Shown: positions 39,702-48,086 of the stretch, piece by piece
How the letters are laid out: every line of letters begins with the position of its first letter
How positions within the stretch are numbered: the first letter of the stretch is position 1
From: Marinobacter zhejiangensis
GTDB taxonomy: Bacteria; Pseudomonadota; Gammaproteobacteria; Pseudomonadales; Oleiphilaceae
Length of the DNA stretch: 64,000 nt
Assembly: GCF_900114775.1 (NCBI RefSeq)
Contig: NZ_FOUE01000004.1
Span: 124,001-188,000 of the forward strand
Direction of reading: 5' to 3'
The notes under the pieces: model-generated
Told to the model about the DNA's origin: nothing
Databases searched by the model: none
What the model saw: the letters and a program-made list of their open reading frames with translations, nothing else
Translations under genes and position numbers: made by a program

Positions 39702-40742
39702 TTACTCCGCAGGAATCTGCATGGTGACGCAGTGCAGGCTGCCGTGTTGCTTGATCAGAGGGCGGCATTGGATAGGAATGATATCCCGCCCCGGGAAGAG
39801 CGACGCGAGAGCCTCAACGGCTTCCCCATCTTGCGGCACGTCATACACCGGTAGTAGAACCGCACCGTTAATGATCAGGAAGTTGGCGTAAGTGGCGGGA
39901 AGCCGTTCGCCGTCTTCATCATGGATTGCGTCTGGCCATGGAAGTGCGGTCAGTTGGTAGGGCTTGCCGTTCACCTGGCGGAAATTGCGCAGCTCGTCCT
40001 CCATGGCTTTTAGCGCCGGGAAGTGCTCGTCCTCCGGGTCTGGACAAGCGACGTAGCAAATGGTGTCAGGCGAGCACAAGCGGGCCAGGGTATCAATGTG
40101 GCTGTCGGTGTCATCACCGGCCAAATACCCATGGTTCAGCCAGAGGAAGTGGTTTGCACCAAGCAGTTCTGATAGAGCCGATTCGATACCAGTTCGATCC
40201 AGCGCCGGGTTGCGGGTTGGTGTCAGCAGGCACTCGCTGGTGGTCAGAATCGTTCCTTGTCCGTCAGATTCAATCGAGCCGCCCTCAAGGATCAGATCTA
40301 CCTCCGTCAGGGGAAGGGAGCCAAAGCCTCCGGTCTCAGACAGTTTTTGGTTGATCTGGTTGTCCTTTTCAAAGGCAAACTTGCCGCCCCAGGCGTTGAA
40401 CCTGAAGTCAAGCAGCGACAGCCCTTCCGGCGATCGAACAGCAATGGGACCGTGGTCCCTGGCCCAGGTGTCGTTGGCAGGGGCTTGTATGACCCGGACG
40501 GAAGAAGGCAGGTTGTTGTCTTCGATATAGCGCTCGAATATTTCCGTTAGCGAGGCGACCTTGGCGCTGTCTTCGCAGCTGATGATCAGGCCTTCGTGTC
40601 GAAGTACCGCCTTGGCAATGTCGAAAAACACCGGCTCGACCTCCTCAAGGATGTCTCGCCAATCGGTTCCGGCGTGGGGCCAGGTCAGCATGACTGACGT
40701 TTGGCGCTCCCATTCGGCAGGCATTACGGAAGTAGAGCTCAA
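39702..40742 (-). CDS. aguA: Agmatine deiminase AguA
   Basis: 346 residues of the peptidylarginine-deiminase-like fold: NDTWARDHGP, EGGSIESDG, DTDSHIDTLAR (His 215) and catalytic Cys 338 in QHGSLHCVTMQ. It hydrolyses agmatine to N-carbamoylputrescine. First gene of aguA-aguB-moxR. No aguR regulator is nearby. Confidence 0.94.
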   Translation of the reverse strand: MSSTSVMPAEWERQTSVMLTWPHAGTDWRDILEEVEPVFFDIAKAVLRHEGLIISCEDSAKVASLTEIFERYIEDNNLPSSVRVIQAPANDTWARDHGPIAVRSPEGLSLLDFRFNAWGGKFAFEKDNQINQKLSETGGFGSLPLTEVDLILEGGSIESDGQGTILTTSECLLTPTRNPALDRTGIESALSELLGANHFLWLNHGYLAGDDTDSHIDTLARLCSPDTICYVACPDPEDEHFPALKAMEDELRNFRQVNGKPYQLTALPWPDAIHDEDGERLPATYANFLIINGAVLLPVYDVPQDGEAVEALASLFPGRDIIPIQCRPLIKQHGSLHCVTMQIPAE

Positions 40743-40817
40743 GTCGCAACCACCTTACTGTCTGAAGTCGATGACGAACGCGGCGGATAGGGTTATCCAC
40801 GACGTCCAAAGGCTGCC

Positions 40818-40862
40818 ATTCTAACGGCTCTCAGGGTTGGCGTCAGGATGTCAGGAGCCGTT
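40818..40862 (-). promoter_or_regulatory. aguA promoter framed by an inverted repeat
   Basis: On the minus strand CTGACG (40846-40841) and TAGAAT (40823-40818) are 17 nt apart, a plausible promoter 75 nt before aguA. An 8-bp inverted repeat AACGGCTC (40823-40830) / GAGCCGTT (40855-40862) frames it, and three TCAGG repeats lie between the arms (40831, 40843, 40851). The plus strand has T6 after the right arm, so a terminator is an alternative reading. Confidence 0.5.
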
Positions 40863-40907
40863 TTTTGTTACCGATAGGTATACGGTTTCCGACGATCTGT
40901 AACCCTG

Positions 40908-41210
40908 TTATCGATTGGGCTTCATTACCGTATGGATAACTTTGTCGCCCTCAAAATAGACAGTGAACCGTGAGTAGTCCCATGTGGTGATCGGAGGTTG
41001 GCCAACGGGACCGTTCATGCTGTTGGGGTTTCCAAGACGGGTTCTGACGGTTTGTTGGGTCTGGCCATTTCTCGGCAGGTCCTGGGCCGCAGTGCGGTCT
41101 GCCTGGTCCATGACCGGTACGGCCAGTTCTTCAGCCTGGGTTGCACTGGAAAACCCCAGAACCAGGGTGGTAGTGATCGCGATCAGACCAGACGATGCCT
41201 TCTTGTACAT
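40908..41210 (-). CDS. Small exported protein of unknown function
   Basis: 100 residues. Signal peptide ends near TQAEE (residue 26). The mature part has QQTVRTRLGNPNSMNG and PPITTWDYSRFTVYFEGDKVIH, a pattern shared with small periplasmic proteins of Pseudomonas relatives that loosely resemble the SmpA/OmlA fold. No lipobox. Monocistronic. Function unknown. Confidence 0.75.
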   Translation of the reverse strand: MYKKASSGLIAITTTLVLGFSSATQAEELAVPVMDQADRTAAQDLPRNGQTQQTVRTRLGNPNSMNGPVGQPPITTWDYSRFTVYFEGDKVIHTVMKPNR

Positions 41211-41254
41211 GGGGTCTTTACTCCTGAGTGATTGATCTCGTGATGATTATGGTA

Positions 41255-41827
41255 CTACTTCTGTCGTTGCCGAATCTGCCATCGCATCACATGCCGTGCG
41301 ATTTGTTGGCGGTCACTGTCATGAATGCTGATGAATTCGCCGTGAGCCCAGTAACTGCCGTCGTCCAGTGCACGACATTCAACAATCTGTACGATGCCCT
41401 CAGGGCGGAACAGTTCCGGAGGAAGTGTCATACGGACGGCAACGTGATCACCAACCTGAACCTTACCGTCTAATGACGTAAAGGCAATGCCTCCTTCGCT
41501 TAACGTAACTTCCTGCCACTGCTCCGGTTGCAACGGATTTTGTTCAAAGGCCATAATGCGCGCCAGGATGTCCAGCTTGCCATTCAGGGACTTGATGAGC
41601 GTGGTCATCAAGCGATCCCTTTCAGCCAGGCTGGCAAGGTGCACCTTGATGTCCTGATCCAGTCGTCGTAATTCTGTCCTGAGGTCGTCAAGATGGTTGC
41701 CATTGAACGGGCTGTTGTGGCCGTTAGCGTCCGGAGCCAGTTTGCGGATCTCAAGGCCAATCCTGTCCTTGATTCGAAAGTAGTCGCGCCGGTCTATGGT
41801 TGCACCTGGTGACGGCTCTGCGGGCAT
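41255..41827 (-). CDS. PilZ-domain protein
   Basis: 190 residues from the ATG at 41827. N-terminal RRDYFRIKDRIGLEI begins like proteins with PilZ-like RxxxR; residues about 100-185 form a PilZ domain (VTLSEGGIAFTSLDG, VGDHVAVRMTLPPE). It could bind c-di-GMP, but the domain is divergent. A central helix (about 35-75) may dimerise. Divergent from the lipoprotein-release operon. Confidence 0.75.
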   Translation of the reverse strand: MPAEPSPGATIDRRDYFRIKDRIGLEIRKLAPDANGHNSPFNGNHLDDLRTELRRLDQDIKVHLASLAERDRLMTTLIKSLNGKLDILARIMAFEQNPLQPEQWQEVTLSEGGIAFTSLDGKVQVGDHVAVRMTLPPELFRPEGIVQIVECRALDDGSYWAHGEFISIHDSDRQQIARHVMRWQIRQRQK

Positions 41828-41941
41828 GGTGCGCTCCGTAATGAATGCATTTTTTGTTATGTTACACAAGTTTAGCAGCTTCTTGGCGGTCTGTGAGCCG
41901 GCAGAAGAAACCAATCATCAGGTGTAAGCAGGCCTCACCAC

Positions 41942-43186
41942 ATGTTCAGACCCCTGTCCCTCTATGTTGGGCTCCGGTACACAGCCGCCAAACGGCGAAA
42001 TCACTTCATTTCCTTCATTTCCATGACCTCGATGATCGGGCTGATGCTGGGCGTTGCCGTCCTGATTATTGTGCTTTCGGTTATGAATGGTTTTGACCGC
42101 GAACTCAAGCAGCGAATCCTTGGCATGGTGCCGCATGCGGTGATCCGGGGTGCCAATGACGTGCTGGACGACTGGCAGGCGGTCGACCGGGCGGTCACTG
42201 AAAATCAACACGTCCTGGCGGCGGCCCCGTTTGTTCAGGGGCAGGGTATGGTGACCGGGAACGGAAATGTCCGGGGGGTAGCACTGAACGGCATCATCCC
42301 TGATCAGGAGCGCGACGTTTCAATCATTGAAAACCATATGGTGGAAGGTTCACTGGACGACCTGCGCAGTGGCGAGTTTGGCATCATTGTGGGGCGCATG
42401 CTTGCGGTGAGCCTTCGGCTTCAGGTCGGCGACCGGGTAACGGTGGTTCTGCCGGAAGCCTCAATTACTCCGGCTGGCGTGTTGCCACGGCTAAAGCGCT
42501 TCACGGTGAAGGGTATTTTCAGTGTTGGTGCAGAGCTTGACGGTAACTATACGCTGATCCACATGGACGATGCCGCCAAGCTGATGCGCACCGAGGGGCG
42601 GGCCCAGGGGGTTCGTTTGCTGGTCGATGACCTGTTCCGGGCGCCTCTGGTGGCGGAAGAGGCCGCTTTGGCTCTGGGGGGGAGGTATTTCGTCTCCGAT
42701 TGGACCCGGTCCCATGGCAACCTCTTTCAGGCGATCCGGATGGAAAAGACCATGATTGGTCTGCTTCTGATGTTTATCGTTGCTGTCGCTGCATTCAACA
42801 TTGTGTCCACTCTGGTCATGGTGGTGACGGACAAAACGTCCGATATCGCGATCCTTCGTACCATGGGGGCCACACCGGGCCGTATTATGCGGATTTTCAT
42901 TATCCAGGGTGCGGTTATCGGTATTGTGGGTACGCTCGTTGGCACTTTGCTGGGGGTCTTGGGGGCGTACAACATCAGCGGGTTTATAAGCTGGCTTGAG
43001 GCCTTCCTTGGCCACAAGTTCCTCAACGCCGAGGTTTACTTCATCAGCTACCTGCCATCCCAGTTGCAGTGGGCGGATGTTGCCATCATTAGCGGTGCGG
43101 GTCTGGCGATGAGTTTGCTGGCGACCATCTATCCCGCGTGGCGGGCCTCTCGGGTCGAGCCAGCGGAAGCCTTGCGCTATGAATAA
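41942..43186 (+). CDS. lolC: Lipoprotein-releasing ABC transporter permease (LolC/LolE/LolF type)
   Basis: 414 residues, MacB/Lol topology: one helix near residue 25-48 (GLMLGVAVLIIVLSVMNGF), a large periplasmic domain, then three helices (about 270-290, 315-345, 375-400). It extracts lipoproteins from the inner membrane for LolA. Only one permease gene accompanies lolD; E. coli and Pseudomonas have two, so a LolF-like homodimer is possible. It ends about 10 nt before lolD. Confidence 0.9.
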   Translation: MFRPLSLYVGLRYTAAKRRNHFISFISMTSMIGLMLGVAVLIIVLSVMNGFDRELKQRILGMVPHAVIRGANDVLDDWQAVDRAVTENQHVLAAAPFVQGQGMVTGNGNVRGVALNGIIPDQERDVSIIENHMVEGSLDDLRSGEFGIIVGRMLAVSLRLQVGDRVTVVLPEASITPAGVLPRLKRFTVKGIFSVGAELDGNYTLIHMDDAAKLMRTEGRAQGVRLLVDDLFRAPLVAEEAALALGGRYFVSDWTRSHGNLFQAIRMEKTMIGLLLMFIVAVAAFNIVSTLVMVVTDKTSDIAILRTMGATPGRIMRIFIIQGAVIGIVGTLVGTLLGVLGAYNISGFISWLEAFLGHKFLNAEVYFISYLPSQLQWADVAIISGAGLAMSLLATIYPAWRASRVEPAEALRYE

Positions 43187-43196
43187 GGGAGCAGTC

Positions 43197-43901
43197 ATGA
43201 ACGCAGATGTACCGGTTATTCACTGCAGCGGCATTACCCGGACCTACAGCGAAGGCCCTGCTGAGCTGACGATTTTCTCCGACATTTCGCTCACCGTAAC
43301 TGCCGGTGAGGCTGTCGCCATCGTCGGTAGTAGTGGTGCCGGCAAAACCACCTTACTGAACCTGTTGGGTGGGCTGGATCGCCCATCCTCTGGGCACATT
43401 GCTATTTGTGGAGAAGACATTCACCGAATGAGCGAGGCGGGTAGGGCTCGCTTTCGCAATCGCCACCTGGGGTTTGTCTATCAATTCCATCACTTGCTGC
43501 CCGAGTTTTCAGCGCTCGAAAACGTGATGATGCCCTGTGCCCTCGGTGGAATGGCTGTGAAGACTGCGGCAGAAAAAGCCGGGTCACTGCTTGATCGTGT
43601 TGGGCTGAAAAGCCGCCTGGCGCACAAGCCGGGTGAGCTGTCCGGGGGCGAGCGTCAACGTGTCGCGATTGCGCGGGCGCTGGTCAATGAACCTGACTGT
43701 GTTCTGATGGATGAGCCGACGGGTAATCTGGATGAGCAGACAGCGGATGGTGTGCGAGCGCTGATTGAATCGCTGCGGGATCAGTTGGGTATTGCGTTTG
43801 TCATGGTGACCCATGATATGAGAATGGCTCGAAGCCTCGGGCGTGTTCTGCGCCTGGAGCAGGGTACCCTGGTTGAGGAAGCAACTCCGGATCTGGTGTA
43901 A
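43197..43901 (+). CDS. lolD: Lipoprotein-releasing ABC transporter ATPase LolD
   Basis: About 234 residues from the ATG at 43197, which has GGGAG upstream. An earlier in-frame ATG at 43179 overlaps lolC. Walker A GSSGAGKTTLL, signature LSGGERQRVAIARAL, Walker B CVLMDEPTGNLD. Energises lipoprotein release with the upstream permease. Confidence 0.95.
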   Translation: MNADVPVIHCSGITRTYSEGPAELTIFSDISLTVTAGEAVAIVGSSGAGKTTLLNLLGGLDRPSSGHIAICGEDIHRMSEAGRARFRNRHLGFVYQFHHLLPEFSALENVMMPCALGGMAVKTAAEKAGSLLDRVGLKSRLAHKPGELSGGERQRVAIARALVNEPDCVLMDEPTGNLDEQTADGVRALIESLRDQLGIAFVMVTHDMRMARSLGRVLRLEQGTLVEEATPDLV

Positions 43902-43913
43902 GCCCGCCGGAGT

Positions 43914-44444
43914 TCAGCTTTTCTCTTGCTGAAGACGGCGTACGCGCCGTTCTTCCCAGCTCGCTCTCACCCGCCGCCGCCACAGGTACTGGATAACCAG
44001 GTAGCAGGTGCAGCTGGATATCGTTGCGATAATCAGTGAGCCAAAGTAAAGCGGGATGCCAATGTCGACCAGGCTTTCCTTGATCCAGCCAATGGATAGT
44101 TCGAACTGGTAATCCTTGACGGGGTGGTTCAGTAGCCAGGCGCCAACCTTATAGTTGAAGTAGAACATCGGCGGCATGGTCAGTGGATTGCTGATCCAAA
44201 CCAGCGCTACGGAAAGCGGCAGGTTTGCGTTCAACCAGATGGCACAGAGCGCGGCAATCACCATCTGGAATGGCATCGGGATGAAGCACATGAAAATACC
44301 GATCAGAAAGGCGCGGGCAATCCCGTGGCGGTTGATGTGCCAGAGATTGGGTTCATGAAGGATGTCACCAAGAAAATGCAACGCCCTGATCGACCGTATT
44401 TTTTCCGGCGTGGGCATATAGCGCTTCATGAACTTCTTCGGCAT
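43914..44444 (-). CDS. DUF2062 membrane protein
   Basis: 176 residues from the ATG at 44444 (MPKKFMKRYMPTPEKIRS). Three hydrophobic stretches (about 47-70, 75-100 and 128-155) and the family segment PMPFQMVIAALCAIWLNANLPLSV. A TTG at 44489 would add 15 residues. Function unknown. In Pseudomonas a homologue lies in the same place between lol and comEC. Confidence 0.85.
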   Translation of the reverse strand: MPKKFMKRYMPTPEKIRSIRALHFLGDILHEPNLWHINRHGIARAFLIGIFMCFIPMPFQMVIAALCAIWLNANLPLSVALVWISNPLTMPPMFYFNYKVGAWLLNHPVKDYQFELSIGWIKESLVDIGIPLYFGSLIIATISSCTCYLVIQYLWRRRVRASWEERRVRRLQQEKS

Positions 44445-44551
44445 CTGGAAGTTCTGCCTGTTCCTGTACCGGGGTGAATAAGACTTCAATCAGCCTTTGA
44501 ATCGCCCGGCGCTAGTCGGTTAACGGACATGGATTGTCCAGGGAGTTACCT

Positions 44552-46930
44552 TTGCGGATAAGGATTACCGCATTTTCCTGCGGCGTTATCTTACTTTATT
44601 GGGTTGGCGTCATTCCACCTTTGCACTGGCTTATTGGTGGAATCTTTCTATGCCTTTTGGTGTTTTGCGTCACTTCCTCGCCAATTGCCCGACAAAGGGG
44701 CTCGGTTCTGGTGTTTTTGCTGCTGGGGGTTGTGTGGTCTGCGTGGTTCGCCGGCGAGCGAAAAGCGCAAATGCTACCCGAGCATCTTGAGGGTCAACCG
44801 CTCCAGGTCACCGGCTATCTGTGTGACGTTCCATCGGCGGGCAACTTTGACAGTGTTCGCTTCAGTCTTTGTGTGACCGGGTGGCCAGCGCTGGAGGGCG
44901 AGGTGTTATCCGGATTGCCGGAACGGTTGAAGTTGGCCTGGTATGGTCCGCAAGCCCGCTTGGAGGTGCCTCACCAGTTACTGCTTACCGTGGTCCTGAA
45001 GCGCCCCCATGGGTCGTTAAACCCTTCCGGTTTCCGTTACGAAACATGGTTGTTTCGCCAGGGCTATGGCGCGACGGGCACGGTGCGCGAGCTTTCCAGC
45101 TCGCCAGAGGAAGAGTGTAGTGTTCGCTGTGGCTACCACCGTTGGCGCAATCAATGGGCGGCGGCGCTTCATCAACGACTGTCAGCAACTGAGCATTTTG
45201 CCATTGCCGAGGCGTTGATTATTGGAAACCGGGGGTGGGTCACACCAGCCCAGTGGCAGGTGTTCCAGCAAACCGGCACGATTCACCTGGTGGCTATCTC
45301 AGGGCTCCACCTTGGTTTGATTGCTACTGGGGTGGCGTTCCTTGCCCGTTGGATTCTCGGTTTTCTACCGCTCTCCTTGGTTTCTCCGGCTCGCCAACGC
45401 TGGTGCCTGACTGCCTCGGTGTTGATTGTCTGCCTTGGGTATGCGCTGCTGGCGGGCTTTACCGTTCCGACACGGCGGGCACTGATCATGGTGGCCGTGG
45501 CTTGTTGGGTGTTGGTTTGGCCTCGTCAGTCCCGCCCCTGGGCCGGGTGGCAGGTCGCCTTGTTCCTGGTGTTGTTGGTTGACCCTTATGCGCCTCTGGA
45601 TCAGGGCTTTTGGCTCTCGTTTGGTGCGGTCGCCGTTCTGATTCTGGTCTTCAGTGGGTGGGTTGGGCGCTGCCACTGGAGCCTGGCTCTGATTCTGGCG
45701 CAAGCGGCCGTCTTTGTTGGGCTCTGGCCGGTACTTGTGGCGATTGGTCAGCCCCAGGTGACCATGGGAGCGCCGGCAAACCTGGTAGCGGTACCCTGGG
45801 TGTCGCTGGTGGTGATGCCAGTCGTGTTGTTGGGCGGGGCAGTGATCGCCCTGGTGCCTGACTCGGCCCACGTTGTTGGCCAGGGGTATGACCTGGTATT
45901 AGGAGTGCTTTGGCAGTTCTTGTCCTGGCTGGCGGTTTGGTCGGACCCCTTGCCTGCAGCTGGCGTGTGGGTCCCATTCCTCCTTGGCGTGCTTGTCTTG
46001 GTGTCGTTGGTCATCCCGGTTCGATTCGCCCGGGGGCTGGCTTTCGCTCTATGTGGCGTGTGGTTGGCGACGGGCGTCTTGGGTGGCGGCGAGAAGAAAG
46101 TGGCTAACCCGGACGTTGATGCGCCAGAGGTGTGGGTATGGGATGTGGGCCAAGGGTTGTCGGTGCTGGTGCGTCATCAGAGGGGCGTGCTGATCTATGA
46201 TACCGGGCCGTCATATCCCGGTGGCTACAGTGCTGTTGAAAGTGTCCTGTTGCCCAATCTGTCTCGCCTGGGTGTTGGTCAAATAGATTGGTTGGTCGTC
46301 AGTCATGGTGATGCTGACCATGCTGGAGGGCTCGCGACGCTGTTGTCCCGATTCCTGGTTGCTGAATTTGCCAGTGGTGAGCCTGAGCGGGTTCGCCAAC
46401 GGATTGGGGATGGCTATTCGGGACAAATCTCGTCGTGCAGCGGCCTCGATGGAATTCGGGTGGGGGAGATAGAGGTCACAGCCTGGCAACACGCCAACGT
46501 GGCGCCATCAGGGGGGAACGATCGATCATGCGTGCTAACCCTTCGCTATGGGGGTGTTGAATGGGTTTTGCCCGGCGACATATCTGCGGACACGGAACGG
46601 GCGTTTCTCGACGAAGTTCCACCCCGGTCTGCCTCCTACCGTGCTGTGGTTGCGGCTCACCACGGCAGTAAAACATCGTCGGATACGGCCTGGGTTAACG
46701 CGCTGAAGCCTGACTTAGTGATCTTCAGTGCGGGTTACCGCCACCGCTTCGGGCACCCTCATCCAACCGTTATCGATCGTTACCGGGAAGCCGGTAGTGC
46801 GCTATTGAACACGGCGGAAACCGGAGCGATACACCTTCGGTTTGAAACCGAGGGCGAGGCAATTGATGTGGCCCGTGACCGCCAGCCATTCTGGATAGCT
46901 CCACCGCCGCTGTCAGCTGCATATCATTAA
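44552..46930 (+). CDS. comEC: DNA internalisation channel protein ComEC/Rec2
   Basis: About 792 residues. N-terminal DUF4131, a competence channel domain with many helices (SGLHLGLIATGVAFLAR near residue 250), and a C-terminal metallo-beta-lactamase domain (SHGDADHAGGL, AHHGSKTS). ComEC carries DNA across the inner membrane in transformation. The TTG at 44552 has GGGAG six bases before; a TTG at 44534 is possible. Intact, so natural transformation or DNA use is conceivable. Confidence 0.92.
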   Translation: MRIRITAFSCGVILLYWVGVIPPLHWLIGGIFLCLLVFCVTSSPIARQRGSVLVFLLLGVVWSAWFAGERKAQMLPEHLEGQPLQVTGYLCDVPSAGNFDSVRFSLCVTGWPALEGEVLSGLPERLKLAWYGPQARLEVPHQLLLTVVLKRPHGSLNPSGFRYETWLFRQGYGATGTVRELSSSPEEECSVRCGYHRWRNQWAAALHQRLSATEHFAIAEALIIGNRGWVTPAQWQVFQQTGTIHLVAISGLHLGLIATGVAFLARWILGFLPLSLVSPARQRWCLTASVLIVCLGYALLAGFTVPTRRALIMVAVACWVLVWPRQSRPWAGWQVALFLVLLVDPYAPLDQGFWLSFGAVAVLILVFSGWVGRCHWSLALILAQAAVFVGLWPVLVAIGQPQVTMGAPANLVAVPWVSLVVMPVVLLGGAVIALVPDSAHVVGQGYDLVLGVLWQFLSWLAVWSDPLPAAGVWVPFLLGVLVLVSLVIPVRFARGLAFALCGVWLATGVLGGGEKKVANPDVDAPEVWVWDVGQGLSVLVRHQRGVLIYDTGPSYPGGYSAVESVLLPNLSRLGVGQIDWLVVSHGDADHAGGLATLLSRFLVAEFASGEPERVRQRIGDGYSGQISSCSGLDGIRVGEIEVTAWQHANVAPSGGNDRSCVLTLRYGGVEWVLPGDISADTERAFLDEVPPRSASYRAVVAAHHGSKTSSDTAWVNALKPDLVIFSAGYRHRFGHPHPTVIDRYREAGSALLNTAETGAIHLRFETEGEAIDVARDRQPFWIAPPPLSAAYH

Positions 46931-47012
46931 AATACCGTGACATTCCAGGTGTGGCCTCTGTCGGTAGCTATGCTAAAGTAGCGCGGCTTGTTAATTATCA
47001 TGGAGACCAAGC

Positions 47013-47639
47013 GTGTTCGAGCTCTTGAAAGCCGGTGGCATCCTTATGGTGCCGATCATTGCCTGTTCCGTTCTTGCCCTAGCGATCATCCTTGAACGCT
47101 TCTGGACCCTGCGCCCATCCCGTATAGCGCCGGAGCAGACCATTAATGAATTGTGGCGATGGATCAAAAAGAAAGAGCTGAATGGCAGAAAACTCAAAGA
47201 GTTGCAGGGTTCTTCTCCATTAGGTCGCATCCTTGCTGGCGGGTTGATGAACGCCAAGCATGGCCGTGAAATCATGAAGGAAAGCATCGAGCATGAGGCC
47301 AGTCAGGTCATCCATGATCTTGAGCGTTTTCTGAACCCCCTGGGGACGGTGGCTACGATTACCCCACTGTTGGGCTTGCTCGGTACCGTTATCGGTATGA
47401 TCAAGGTATTTGCGGAAATCCAGCTCGCTGGGGTTGGTGATGCCGGCAACCTGGCGGGTGGTATTTCGGAAGCGCTGATTACGACCGCATCAGGCCTGAG
47501 CGTGGCCATTCCTGCCCTGATTGCTCACCGTTATTTCATTCGTCGTGTTGATGAACTGGTGGTTAACATGGAGCAAGAGGCCATCAAGCTGGTGGAAGTT
47601 GTTCATGGTGACCGAGAAATCGACGTGGAAGGAGCCTGA
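47013..47639 (+). CDS. exbB: MotA/TolQ/ExbB proton-channel family protein
   Basis: 208 residues with three helices (about 8-28, 105-130, 150-172) and the family segment LLGTVIGMIKVFAEIQ. The start is GTG at 47013 after GGAGA. With exbD it forms a proton-driven motor. No tonB or receptor gene lies nearby; lipid A genes follow. Confidence 0.92.
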   Translation: MFELLKAGGILMVPIIACSVLALAIILERFWTLRPSRIAPEQTINELWRWIKKKELNGRKLKELQGSSPLGRILAGGLMNAKHGREIMKESIEHEASQVIHDLERFLNPLGTVATITPLLGLLGTVIGMIKVFAEIQLAGVGDAGNLAGGISEALITTASGLSVAIPALIAHRYFIRRVDELVVNMEQEAIKLVEVVHGDREIDVEGA

Positions 47640-47644
47640 GCGCC

Positions 47645-48067
47645 GTGAAATTCAAGCGCCAGAGGAGTCAGGAGGTTGGGGTAGACCTGACGCCTCTTAT
47701 CGATGTGGTCTTCCTGCTGCTGATCTTTTTCATGGTGTCCACGACATTTACCCGGGAAAGCCACCTGAAGGTGGAGTTGCCGGAGGCGAATGGCGATGTC
47801 GTGGAAGCTGAGGTCCGTCAGATTGATGTGGTCATCAATGCCCAGGGGCAGTACTCCCTGAATGAGCGTGCGCTGGTGAATAACCGCCTTGAGACACTCG
47901 AACGTGCCGTTCGTGAGCTGTCTGAGGGAGATAGCTCGCTGCCCTTTATCATTACGGCTGATGCCAATACGCCGCATCAGTTCGTTGTCCGCGCCATGGA
48001 CGTAGCCGGACGTTTGGGGTTCGCCAAGTTGAGTATTACAACCGAGCGAATCAGTGAAGAACGTTGA
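47645..48067 (+). CDS. exbD: ExbD/TolR family biopolymer transport protein
   Basis: 140 residues. One helix near 17-38 with the essential Asp in VGVDLTPLIDVVFLLLIFF, and a C-terminal periplasmic domain ending near FVVRAMDVAGRLGFAKLSI. Start GTG at 47645. Partner of the upstream exbB; msbA starts 19 nt later. Confidence 0.93.
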   Translation: MKFKRQRSQEVGVDLTPLIDVVFLLLIFFMVSTTFTRESHLKVELPEANGDVVEAEVRQIDVVINAQGQYSLNERALVNNRLETLERAVRELSEGDSSLPFIITADANTPHQFVVRAMDVAGRLGFAKLSITTERISEER

Positions 48068-48086
48068 TCCTGAACCTGGAGCGGAC

